DNA of 64,000 nucleotides from NCBI RefSeq assembly GCF_047948215.1, contig NC_134460.1, positions 121,657,324 to 121,721,323 on the forward strand, read 5' to 3'. Both the position numbers and the translations under genes were made by a program. The notes below the pieces were generated by a model. The model was not told where the DNA came from and did no database searches. It saw nothing but the letters and a program-made list of their open reading frames with translations. How positions within the stretch are numbered: position 1 is the stretch's first letter; each line of letters starts with the position of its first letter. This stretch comes from Lycorma delicatula. Taxonomy: Eukaryota > Arthropoda > Insecta > Hemiptera > Fulgoridae. Of the stretch, positions 13,501 through 27,500 are shown in pieces.

Positions 13501-16500
13501 TCATTCTTTTAGCTATGTCAGAGACATTTTTGCTGTTGTTTTCACTGTGAGGGAGGACACCCAGAACATTGGTTGTGGTCTTATTGAGTTAGAATAATAT
13601 CAAGACATGTAATAAGTTTGAGTTTTGTCAGTTCATTTAATATATCAGTGTTATGTGATTGTGAATTTCATAATATTCAAGTGTATTAAGATGTAGTCCT
13701 TTATCTTATGTAAATTGGATAATTAGGTTATTTTTAATGTTGATCAGATAACAACTAAGACATTATTCCATAATATATGCATAATAAAAATACCACCCTT
13801 AAAATACTTGAACATTATTAAATAAACAATCATATATTCCTGATGTAATAAATGAATAGACAAATTCAAACCCAACATGTATTTTGATTACATTGTTAAT
13901 ATGTATAAAAAACACAGTTATTATGATGAACACATATTTTTTTAAATATTATTTTGGTTTGTAGAAAAAAGTTTGATTAAGTAAAATTTTAAAATATTTA
14001 TATGGAGTATAAACTCTTTATATCAAAATATGGACATAAAAAATCCATAAAAGAAAAGAATTATAGTTTTTGAACTAATTATTAAGAAAAAGTTGATCAA
14101 GTTAAAAAATTAGGAGGTTTTAAAACAAACTAAAGTACTGAAAAATCTGTATTAGAATATTATAAAATGGACAAAATTGATTAGCCATGTTATGCCAAAA
14201 TTAATGCCATCCATGTTCAGTTAATTTGTGGTAGAGGGTAAAACATGTACAGGAAATCAAAAAGATTTTAAATAGATAATTGATTTTTAGATTTAACAAA
14301 TGTGCTGTAGTTATTAGGATAAAAATAGAAAGGAATGAAGAAAGAGATCAAGTTAGTCAAGTAATTGAGCAGAAAAAAAAAGTAAAAATATATACACAAA
14401 ATATAATTCGTTTAAGAGATTAAATATGTAAAAAAGCATAAATGAGTCAAAAAAGAAATAATTAAGTTTTATTACTGAAAGAGAAATAAATAATCTATTA
14501 AATAAAATAATACTTTTACCAAATTTAAATTACAGTTTTCATTAAGTGATAAAAATTGTTTAAACAAGATTTCAAGACACCATACTAAACCAGTTTTACA
14601 AATAAAAGTTTTAATTACTTTTATTTCAAAATATTTTCAGTGACTAATGATCACAAGAACATCTGGATGTTATTAAAAGATCCTGGAAAAGACAGTAGTA
14701 ACTACCCTGAACTATTCTGATTGGTAAGCCATCTTTTGTCACCTACCAACCGGCATCTTTTATCACCATTTTCCTAATTATCAGTTCTATGGGTAAAGTT
14801 CTGAACATATTGTATTCTTCATGTTTAAGATATCAGGAGAATATGAAAATTCAATATATCCTTGGGAGATGGTAGGAGGATGCCTTTGGACTAACTCAAG
14901 GACCCTTTCCAATCAAATGGCTGTCAACAAGCTTAATAGCTGAATTGCCTATCGGGTAAAATCAGTATCTGCTCTCAGTAACCAGTATGCTATTACAACA
15001 CTTTCATTTATAAAATTTGCATGGTATTAAAATTTCAAAACTGTATAGTTTTAAATAAAATAACTGTATTATTACATACTTCCTATTTTTGATAACTTTA
15101 TAGATTATTGGATTAGTAAAATTAGGATCATCCAATTCATTATGACCCCAAAATCTATAACAATTCATATCAATAAAAATATCCTTGCGAAAATTCCTTT
15201 GATATTTTATTGCAAGTCTAGTAGCTTTGGCAACATCCTGAAAATAAAAAAATCACAAATTAATACAGCAAGAAATAAATGGTTTACTTTATAGATCAGC
15301 ATAATAAAACAATCTTTATACTTTTAAATTATTCTTCAAAGTTTATATGAAATGAAAGAGGAATGTGGGCTAAAGATAAATGAAAATAAAACCAAGAAAA
15401 AACTAAACCAGAAAAAGATTAGTTTTAAACTGTTTTCTTTGGATAACATTTCATTGTTCATATTGCAATGAACCAAGAAAATTTTTGAGAAATGATTAGC
15501 AAAGGATAGAAGCATTCAAGATGTGTACATGGAGGAAATTGATTGAACATTAAATGAGTGGACTATGTCATAAATAGAGAAATAGAATATTAAGAATAAA
15601 GAAAAATGATTGCATTAAATAACTGAGAAAATTTAAAAGGAAGCTGAATGGAATATCAGAAATGATCGTTAAATGAAAAGTAAGGAATAGAAGGAAATAT
15701 ATATAATTATACAAAATTCAAAGGGGGGAAAGTAAGGTACATTAAAAGAAGAGAAGGACAAATAACAGCAAAAATTAAAGGAGAGACAACTTGGAAAAAC
15801 TTGCAAAATGCAGAAAACTGATATAAAAGTGAGGATAGAGATTGAACATACAAGAGTTTATCCCCGAATGGCTTCGACGAATAACCTTAGTTATTAGTTT
15901 ATAATTCATAACCTTTTGGTGGCCCTGAAAAGGCCTGTTTTTTGCGTTAGCTCTGAGAAAAGCTGTTGGCTCCGGAAGCTGGGATGTTGGGCATCCGCCG
16001 GGAGGTCCCACATTGAGCCGGCCAAAGAACTTCTTCTTCTTTTTGTTTTTCTCTTTCTTTTTCTTCTTCTCCTCTAGATAGTGGTCGACGATGAATTGAA
16101 AATTCACTCTCGTGCACGCTCTTTTATTGGAGCCTGAGAGTGATGAGGCCGCACCGCTGTCATCTGCGCGGCAGTAGTGATGCTTGTATCAGCGCGTCCG
16201 TATACTGTGCGCCAACTCAGATCTCAGTTGCTATACCGTGTTCGGCTGCCAATATTAAATTTGGCATATATGTGGTAACAAGTTGTTCAATCAATTTTGC
16301 TAGCATGTTTGCTAACAAAACATTAAAATAAAATATACATTAATTTCAAGAATACCCTATAATAATAATTTAATATGCAGGGTGGATTTTCCAAATTCTA
16401 TGAAATTTCATTTAATTGAAGTAATTAAATAGAATGAATTACATTCATTTTTTGTCATCATCACAAGAATGAGTAACAATTCTAATGATTTTTCTTGCCT

Positions 16501-19500
16501 AATAGTGAATTGCAATTATAAAAAAAACATTGCAATTGTAAAAAAAAAAATTAAATAAAAATAGTTAATAGTTTAACTTAATGACTATGATCCATATACA
16601 CTTAGTACCTTTGGAAAAATCAGGAAAAGCACAGTTGATAATATTAAAAACAAAACTATTAAGAAAATAATAATGTATCTATTAATCAAAATAAATTAAC
16701 CATAATACAACGCTAATTATAAACAAATCAAACTGCAATTGATTATAGAATTATATTCAGTTTGCAGTTTGACTAATCTTAACTCAACAGTGAGCATAAA
16801 TTATTTGGTCTGCGTGTCTGATACTGATGTAGATATGAAAATCACACATAAATCTTTATTATTGAAAGAATTCTGGCCATTTAAAAACTTACTCATTCAT
16901 AGATCTTTGTGCAATTAAACAAAAATTTGTTGCACCATTCTACAAATAATATCTGCTGGTTTCATCCTCTCAACATATCAATGTCTACAGATAAGCATGT
17001 GGTATAGCACTTATTATAAACTAAGTTTGTATTGAATCAACAGAAATATGTAAAACTGACCCATTCATTTCAGAGTAAAATTAACTTAATCCATTGGTAC
17101 ACATATTATTATTTGCCTTTACAATAAAAGCCAGAAGTCAAAGTAGGCAACCAGCTAATTGGGGAAAAAACCATTCCTTTACTGCACATTGTTGAAAGAG
17201 AACGTTTATTACTTCACATTTTTCCTCACGGGAAACACTACTGGTTGATATAATCTGTGTGTAAAATCAACAATAATATATTTTAATAAATCTGCAAAAA
17301 ATCTAAAATGAAATGAACAATCTTTTTATAACAATTACTCATATTTTTTAATTATTAAAAACTGACAACTTTTTTTTTGAAAATAACATTATTGAACCAG
17401 TTTTTCACATAATATTCCAAACCTGCACCTTTAATAAACTATCCATAATAATAAAGTACTTGGAGAATAAAAAGAAATAGATTTACCTTAGGTGAATCTC
17501 CATTAACATGTATCACTGGAGCAGAAATAATTTTAGCGATGTCAGAGGCATAAAGTGTACCACGTCCATGCTCAGGAGGTGTAGTAAATGCTAATTGATT
17601 GTTAACAATAAGATGTATGCTACCACCTACTTGAAAGAATGGTAAATTACTCATTAATACTGATTCTTGATTTATACCCTGTCCCATAACTGCACCATCA
17701 CCATGCACCTGTAATAATTATACATATTAAAAGAGAATTCATGAAAATATATTTTCCTATTGTCTAAATTCCCCTGTTTGTTAAGAAAATACATTTGAGA
17801 GTAAATTGTTTTTATTTTTTCTATTAAAATAATATAACATAAAAAACTACTTACTGCATTTACTTAACCATGCCCAAATTTTTAATCATACTCTGTTAAA
17901 AGTTAAATAGAAATTTTTTAATTCTATTCTTTCTGTTACTGTTGATAAATATTGATTTTGTGTAACCCTGTTCAGTCCATTAAATTAATTTGATACAGCT
18001 TTATATTGCTCTCAAATTTCATTTTAATATAGTAAAATGTCAATGTATAAAGTTTCTGTTATAGAGAGAGATACATTTCTCTCTTATTAGGAAGACGTTC
18101 TGTTTACCTGGGAAAAAATGAGACTTCATTTTGTTTAATGTTTCCTTCTATCTTAATTTTCTTTAACACCCTTTTTAAAAATATTCCTGCATTTTTACTT
18201 GAGTGTGCGTTGTAGGTTTAAGAGATTGACAACTAAATAAGTCATTTTCTAAGTAGCAGTAAACTTAAAAGTCAAAGTAAACTCAAAAGCCCTTTTTTTA
18301 CAATTAAAATACAAAAAACTATTTTTCAATAAAATCCCCATTGACATCTAACATGTTTGAAATTGGGCTTGACAGTCCTCTTGAAAATTCTTGTTGCTTG
18401 TATTTTTTTTTTAACCAGTCTCATTTCCCTTAACCATGTACTCTAAGAACTCATCCACTTGTGTGAAGTATCAATCAAAAAATACATGAGAACCAGCCAT
18501 TGTTTTCTGCTTATGGTCTGGTATCAACATTCTTCCTAGTAATTTTAACATTTCATGAAATTAAATGGAATATAATAAATTGATATAAAGCTTAAAAAAA
18601 TATAAAATCTAATAATATGTAAAGATTTATTTGTCTAAACAAGCTGTTTTTGTCTATCATTTATAATGTTTTTGTTTTTTTTTACACTTAGCAGTGGCGG
18701 CTCACGTATAGGCACTGTGGAACTTCTTTCTTTTTCCTGTTTAACCTCCGGTAACTACCATTTAGATAATTCTTCAGAGGATGAATGAGGATGATGATAT
18801 GTATGAGTGTAAATGAAGTGAAGTCTTGTACATTCTCAGTTCGACCATTCCTGAGATGTGTGGTTAATTGAAACCCAACCACCAAAGAACACCAGAATAC
18901 TAGATCCACGATCTAGTATTCAAATCCGTGTAAAAATAACTGGCTTTACTAGGACTTGAACGCTGGAACTCTCGACTTCCAAATCAGCTGATTTGGGAAG
19001 ACTTTAGACCAACCCGGTGGAGGCACTGTGGAACTGCAGCACCCCTTATTCCACTTTATATTATCGATAACATTTAATATGAATTCTTTTTTCTTTAATT
19101 CTTTTTTTATACTTGTACAATACATAATCATTAAACTTAATGTCAGTAGCCATCCCCCAGTTTATGAAAAAGATACAAAGATCTTTATATGGAACTGTGC
19201 ACTTCACAGTTCCAGCAGTGTGGTATTTGGCTGTTCTGCGCATATGTACATAAGAAGCTGCATACGAGGGAGAGAGAACACTGTTGCTCCCGCAGTTCCT
19301 ACCCTGGTGTGCTGATGGAAGGTAGTTTTTTTTACTCTCTATCTCTCTCTCTCTCTCCCCAATTTGTTTTCTAAGCGTTATTTATATATTTTATACATTT
19401 TTATTAATTAGTTAAAGTTAATTAAAAATATGATTTTTTAAAAATACCTGTATATTAACAATTTCTTCTCCCCAATATTTGTTGCCATAGCCACCCTGCT

Positions 19501-21550
19501 TATAACTTAAATGTCTACTCCTTGTTTTACCCATTGAAACAGGATTCACAGCCTAAAATAAAATAAGTGTAGAATATAGTGTACGTAACAAAGTATATTA
19601 AACAATTCATTACAGTAAAATAATTACCTTCAGTAAATTACAAAATAACATCCAATTATACAAAAGCTATTTTATTAACAGCTTTCCTCATCCATGACTT
19701 ATGAAATGATACTCACCAGTTCCTTTTCTCCTTAAAATCATACATTACCAACAAACGGTTGGTTGACTTAGATAAAAATTAATGACATAGAACAGTGGTT
19801 TCCAATCTTTGTTGACTTCCAGAGCCGTTTTTAGAATAAATTTCTATGCCAGAGCCCATTTTAGAATAAATTTCTGTGGCAGAGCCCTTTATGCTTACCC
19901 TAGGTCTTAAAAATTAATGGTGTTTAGGAGGGAATAGGTAGTAAGCGAGTGTAAAGAGATATCTTAAACAATAATTGCACAATGCCCACATAATGAAATT
20001 ATTTTTTTTAAACTTAGAAATTTACCATATCTCAATTTATTCTCAATTACCACTAATATGTAAAATATTGATACTGATGATATAGTAATTCTAGCCGAGA
20101 GTAAAAAGGATTTAGAAGAAACAATGAACGGCATAGATGAAGTCTTACGCAAGAACTATCGCATGAAAATAAACAAGAACAAAACAAAAGTAATGAAATG
20201 TAGTAGAAATAACAAAGATGGACCACTGAATGTGAAAATAGGAGGAGAAAAGATTATGGAGGTAGAAGAATTTTGTTATTTGGGAAGTAGAATTACTAAA
20301 GATGGAATTGCTCCTGCTTAAAAGCTCCTGCTTTTTAAGCAGGAGCAATATGAAATGCCGAATAGCACAAGCTAAACGAGCCTTCAGTAAGAAATATAAT
20401 TTGTTTACATCAAAAATTAATTTAAATGTCAGGAAAAGATTTTTGAAAGTGTATGTTTGGAGTGTCGCTTTATATGTAAGTGAAACTTGGACAATCGGAG
20501 TATCTGAGAAGAAAAGATTAGAAGCTTTTGAAATGTAGTGCTATAGGAGAATGTTAAAAATCAGATGGGTGGATAAAGTGACAAATGAAGAGGTATTGCG
20601 GCAAATAGATGAAGAAAGAAGCATTTCTTGTCAGGGTTAAGTAACTTAACCCTGACTTAAAATAACTTTGTATTTAATTAGTCATTTAATATTAAAATAT
20701 TTATAAAATAACTATTTGAAAATTTGCAAAAATAAAAATTTATTAGGTATATTTTAATGATTTTGAAAACACTAATATCATAATAGTTTTAATATAATTT
20801 TGTACAAGAAATTACAAAAATAGTTAGTAGTCGTTTATAATCAACATTAACTGATTTTTTATTTTAATACACTTTGAATGATAGTTTATAAATATATCAA
20901 AAAAGTGATAGTCCAACCATGATTTTCTTCGTAACCTCTTAATAGGTAGCATGAATATCTTTTTACATCGTATTCATAATTTATAAAAACGAGATGAATC
21001 AAAGATGGGTAACATTTCCTTTCTTCTTTCTTCTTATAATGTATATTATATATAGTTTATAGATAGGTCATTTTGTAAATTTTTATTCAGACTTTATGAA
21101 ATTGGCCGATATATGGCATGTTTTAATTTGTTATCCGTAATCATTCACCAATTATCAGTTAATAATAACCGAAGCAATTCGTTTTATCCTTCATCTTAAT
21201 ATCTTCAAAACTAACAAAAAATTGAGATGGGGGCCCACCACCCCACCTCACTTAATCCCACCCCACCATTATTGTTATGGTTCAACCATGTTTACTCTTA
21301 TTTTTTTGAAGTTATCTAACTTTTATAGAAATACCTTTTATTATTATTCCTTATTCTATTTCTTTGTTGTTATCTTTTGATGTAGCGTTTATATGATCTC
21401 AATCGAGCAGCAGAGATTCAATACGTGTAATTCTATCAGAAATTCTAATAGAACTGAATTAAAAATTAAATAACAGTTGCTTAGAAACTGTCTAAACAAT
21501 GCATAAATATAAATTATCTATATAAATAAAAATGTAAATGTTCGTTTGTT

Positions 21551-21581
<31 letters not shown>

Positions 21582-24500
21582 TCACACACTCACACACACA
21601 CACACACACACATACATACATACACACTCTCTCTCTCATATACATACATACACACTCTCTCTCTCATATACATACATACACACTCTCTCTCTCACATACA
21701 TACATATACACACTCACACACATATATAAACACACACACACATTAACATTCTCCTATAGCACTGTGGTGCTATAGGAGAATGTTAATGTGTGTAAAAATC
21801 AGATGGGTGGATAAAGTGACAAATGAAGAGGTATTGCGGCAAATAGATGAAGAAAGAAGCATTTGGAAAAATATAGTTAAAAGAAGAGACAGACTTATAG
21901 GCCACATACTAAGGCATCCTGGAATAGTCGCTTTAATATTGGAAGGACAGATAGAAGGGAGAAATTGTATAGGCAGGCCACATTTGGAATATGTAAAACA
22001 AATTGTTAGGGATTAGGATGTAGGGAATCTTGGAGTGCTGCATCAAACCAGTCAAATGACTGAAGACAAAAAAAAAAAAAGTAAAATATTGCCAAAACTT
22101 TGACAATACATTTAAAAGTATTTTCTATTTTGTTTATTTTGGTTCTACTTTTTGTTTCTTATTCTTTAATTTCATTCAATTTTTATTTTCCTGAAGTGGC
22201 CATTAAGACTGTGGAAAATGGATGTAGAGTCCTTAAAGAGCTATAGAGTTCTGATTGGGAACTGCTGCCTTAGAATAATTTTATTGTATTTTTACCTTCC
22301 AGCTAACAAACATTAATATGTTGGCTACTTCATCATTATAAGAAATTTTTTTTCATGTAGCAAGTAAAAGTGATTAAAAAGTCATGCAATTATGTTTTAT
22401 GTATATACTAATATACACAACTATAAAATACAATGTAAAAATTACTATTTTTTAATTTTTTTTTGGAATAGTAGGTATAGCAGGAAGAAGTACAGTAGGG
22501 AGAAGTAAATATGATTTAGAAATAATTATGTAGAATTTACAATCTGGAAAAGTGACCTAAGATTTCAAAATTTCATAATTGTTGCTATAGCAAATAAAAA
22601 AGAAGCAAACAAAACTCTCAGTACTATCCATATAGTATCACACAGCATGTGTATATATATATATATATATATTATACACACACAAATTTCAGTGGGAAAG
22701 TTGACAGATGCTAGAGAAAATCAATTGTTTCAAAAAATGTATAGGCATAAGGAAAGCACTTTGGCTTTCCTTTAATTTAAAAAGGCATACTGAAGAAGAA
22801 TATAACTAAATAGATAATTCTATTCTAGATAAAAAATTTGATATTTTTTTTTAAATTGAAAAACTGAGAAAGAAGAATAATTTACACTCTAAAAAAGAAT
22901 CAGGTAACAGTTATGAGAATAGAAGACAAACCAAGGCTAACTCTAATTCAGAAAGAAAACAAACAGTGATATAGCCTACCTCCTTCATTATTATTTTTTT
23001 ACATTAAAAAGATATAGAAAAAAAAATTAAAAAGTTAAGTTAAAATACAAGGAGAAAAAATAATGAAATTAAGATAAGCCCCTACAGGTTTCTTTTTATG
23101 AAAACCAAAAGTAAGTAAAAAGAAATACTGAATATCATACATTCATCGTTTGGAAAGAAATCCATCCTGAAAATGTATATGAATAAAATAAAATTAATGA
23201 AACTTGTTACAAAGACAGTTCATGGGTAATTAAAAATTAAAATGAGAAATATAAGACCCTAGAATTCTATTTGTAATTGTGCAGTAAAATTACAAAATTT
23301 ACATTAAAGACTGAAGAAGAGCATACCATGCAGAAAAAATCCTGCTACGTAAATGTAGATATAGAAATTAGAAAGATATTCTTAAAAATGAAACCAGAAT
23401 GAAAACGATTAGAGACAATTGAAATATGGTGTTACTGGACAATGATGAAAATCAAATAAGTTTATAAAATATAGAATGAAGATATTTTAGAATTATAACT
23501 CAATTAAAAGATTTTAAGATTTCATTAAGATATAAAGTTAAGATTTCAAATAAGGTAAACTTAGATTTTATGTAAAATGCTTTTATCTGTACTTCTTAAG
23601 TGATGTTCAGAAAAACAGTTCAACCAGACACACACCAAGGAAAGTTGACTAATTTCTATCTAATTTGAAAGAAATAAAAAGTGTCATTGAAAAAAGTAAA
23701 GTCAGAACTTTTTGTTTTTTTAAATATTTATAAAATTACAAAATACTGTATTTCATACCTCCAGATGTGAAGGATTATATAATGTTGTCACATGTATTTC
23801 ATTGCCACTTAATTCAATATCAATTGATGTAACTGAAAAAAATAAAATAAATTCATAAAAATAATTTGCAAGCATTTAATATAACTTTAGTAGACCATAC
23901 ATAACTCAACAAGTAATTTTCAAAAATGATATAGCTAGTTACTCTGTAGATTAATAAGCATTCAACACTAGGTTTACTAGGGAAAAAAGGAGTAAAGTTG
24001 TTCCCACTGAGCCTTTTCACTGGGCTAAATATATTATCATATTTCACTGTGACAAGCCCACTAAATGGTGATGATATTCAACACTGCAAGGAACTCATTT
24101 CTCTGTTCATTGCAGCTGTTGTCTATGCAAGATATTATTCTCAGAGAAATCAACACTGACTAACTGGTTTCTCCTACACCTCAGATGCTTTGAGTGTAGC
24201 ACAGCCAAAAAGAAATCTGGGGTAGTATTATAAAGTAAAAAATTAATGTAGCCATTTCTTTTTATTATGAGAATGTATGATACTGCTTCAATTTTATATA
24301 GGATTAAATTATGATATGTAATTTATAAATAACTCATTCTAATGCAATACTCTCCAAATACAGTATAATTCTTTACATCAAATAGAGTATGAAAGAGATA
24401 GATATATTATTTAATTTTGTTAGTAATCTGTCTTGTACTTAAGCTGCTATTAATAACACACATTAATCAGTCAACTTATTTATTTGTTATTATCAACTTC

Positions 24501-27500
24501 AGACTAATGGCTAATTACAACTGTTTATGACTGATACATTTTCTAGCCTTTTCTCAAATGTCTAGGATTTGAACCCTGATAGAAAAAACTTATAACTATA
24601 ACTGACAAAGTGTGAATTTTAATGTGAAAATTTTGTATTTGATAATTAACTGAGGATGAAATCAAGTATCTCCAAAGTATTTTGAAAGGGAATCTTTTTT
24701 ACTGACTTGATGATATAAATTAAATGTAATGTATTATTTTAATGTATAATGTATAATGTTAGTAAGTATAGAAACTATTAAATTACTTTTCAACAGTTAA
24801 ACATAGAAAAATGAAATTTAGCAAACATTTTTATTTACAAGAAATTTACTTTTTGGTATGAAATCACTACATCACAAACCTCTATGAGAGAGCAACTCAA
24901 AGATTTTAAATGGAACTGGTGGACCTTAATATGTAATTTTAAAGGGCATTGTAAAACAAAAATTTTGATAAAAAATGTCAAGCTATAAGAACCTTAATGA
25001 AAATGATGACCTTTTAATATTTTCCATAACTAGTTTCAAACAACTCTGTAATAAATCCAAAGTAATGGTTGTTGAGATAATATCCACCTTGATGTAGTGC
25101 CTTGGTTAGGGTAATTACTCTATGTATTTACCACTGATTCAAATAATAAATAAATATAGAAATTTATCACTCATATGATATGATCTTTAATATTTTAATG
25201 AATAATACAAGATTATGTAAAAGTGTATATAAATGCTTTAAATTATTTCATAAATGATACATTGTTAAACAATATATTTTGTAAGTTTCTACATTGAGTC
25301 CATGAAGATTGATAGAAGAAGGCTGGAGGAAAACTGACTGAATGTAATGTGGAGCTGGCTTATATAATGTGTACGGAGCCAGTGAATCATCAGGAGCCAA
25401 GTGCATCCAAAAGAAGCTGTGTTAACTGACAGAAATACCTTCAAATTTTAAAATCCTTCTTAAATAAATTTTTAATAGCATGCACCAAGACTGAACAACG
25501 GTCTCATACCCAAAAATATGGATCACTTTGACCTCAATAACTAATGTCAAAGTGTCAAATCAAAAGGATCAATTGCTAAATTTTTTTTTTTTAGTGTTTA
25601 ACTGTTCAGCAGTTATTTATTATATTCATTATTCAGTTATGGAATGCAGTTACCTTATCATTCCATTTTAAATTTTTGAATTGCTCCCTCATAGGGCTTG
25701 GAGTTGGTAATTTTATGCCAAACAATATATATTTTTTGGAAATAGAAACATTTGCCAAATTTCATTTTTTTTTTTTTTTTTTTTTTTTTTGTTTAACTGT
25801 TGAAAAGTTAAACAATGGTCACTATAACAAAAAATCACACACACATATTTGTGTATGTAGCATCTAAAAACTGAAATCTAATAAAATGGTATAGTTAGAG
25901 ATGATTACAAAGCAAAATGACTATCAAACTTAATGAGCAATCAAAAACCTTTATTACATAGTTGTGATTAGATAATTCATAGAAAAAGACAATCTTCTTG
26001 TATTAAGGCCAATTACAGATTATACAAGCAATATCAAAAGCATTTAATGAAATTATGCAAAATAACATTAGTTACTAATCATTTTCTACTTCCTTTTTAA
26101 ATACCATATCGAAATATTTTTCATTTTTCATTTTAATAATGATCTAAAAAATATGAATCTCACATAACTATATACTTAATAATTATATACTTAATAATTA
26201 AAAGTAATTATTACTTAATTATTATTAAGTTGAAATTAATTTTTTTAATTATAATAGACCTAAAGTAAAAATAAGGTAAAAAGGGTCCTTTATAACATTC
26301 TAAATCATATCCTCTTATAATTTAATATGTTATAAAATACCTGTAATATCTCAAAGCTTATCATCTGAGAGAATAAAAATATGTAAAAAATATTGTCCTA
26401 ATGACTGACCAAAGTTTAATTAAAAAACATTCTACATAGATTTATAAATTAAAACAAAATGAATTAAAATTATATATACTTACTTAGGTGACTTATAACA
26501 TCTCCTGTAGCTTTAGCTGATGGTGGAAATTCAGAATTGCCAGCTAATTTATGAAATAATTTCACTGGAGGAAGTTGTAATACACCTGTTAATAAATTTA
26601 GTCGGCCACGATGAGGCATTCCAATAATAATGTCTTTCACACCCTCTGCATTTCATATAAACCATTAATAAATAAATAAATAACATGTAAAAAAATATTT
26701 CATTGATACATAAATTAAACATATACATAATTATATTATGTATGATTTATATATGATCTATATGTTGTATAGATCACACCAGGAATAGATAAGTAAAAAA
26801 AAGGAAGTGCCTCAGCATTTATTTGCCTGGACAAATCAAGGAAAATCCTGATTGAAAAAACATTGATCAGAGCAATGTAATAAAATTAATTATGAAAAAA
26901 TGAATACATTAGAAGTGGTAGAAATATTTATTAATTATAAGAATAATAAACATATAATAATAATAACGCAAATATATGAAAAAACTAAATAAATAAGTCT
27001 CCAAAAGAAAAATCACAGTTTAAAAGGTATTGATGGAATACACTTTTGGAGGCCATCATTTTAGCAAGTATAAAATCCAATGACAGAGTAACACTTCTGT
27101 AAAAAAACATAGATTGGTGAAAATATCCATTAAAAGAGTCATTCATTTATTAAAAAAAACATGGTTTGGTTTGATAGTGATATAATGTTAGCGTTTTAAT
27201 TAGTTACTTTTTTCATTTTATGTAAAATTATGGATAAATTAAAATTTTTAATTTGCTAAATATCATTCAATGTGATTCACATTTATGATAAGCAGAGTGA
27301 TCTGACAGCTCACCTTTATACCTTGAAAATTGTAATGTATATTGGTATAACACATGCATGCGTACGCATGCATTAATTATATTTTATTATTTAATCTTAT
27401 TCCATATAATTTTTTAAATGTACATGGTTTTGAATAGACACTATCTTTATAAATATATTTCTTCTGTCCGTGTGTATGTGACTGAACTCCTCCTAAATGG

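Noticed and set aside
18688..19374. Several 60-95 residue frames on both strands
   Set aside because: They run through the SINE and the hAT-like repeat; no protein motif, and the same wording recurs at other copies.
21538..21746. Two overlapping His/Thr/Ser-rich open frames
   Set aside because: Produced by (CA)n, (TC)n and (TA)n microsatellite repeats.
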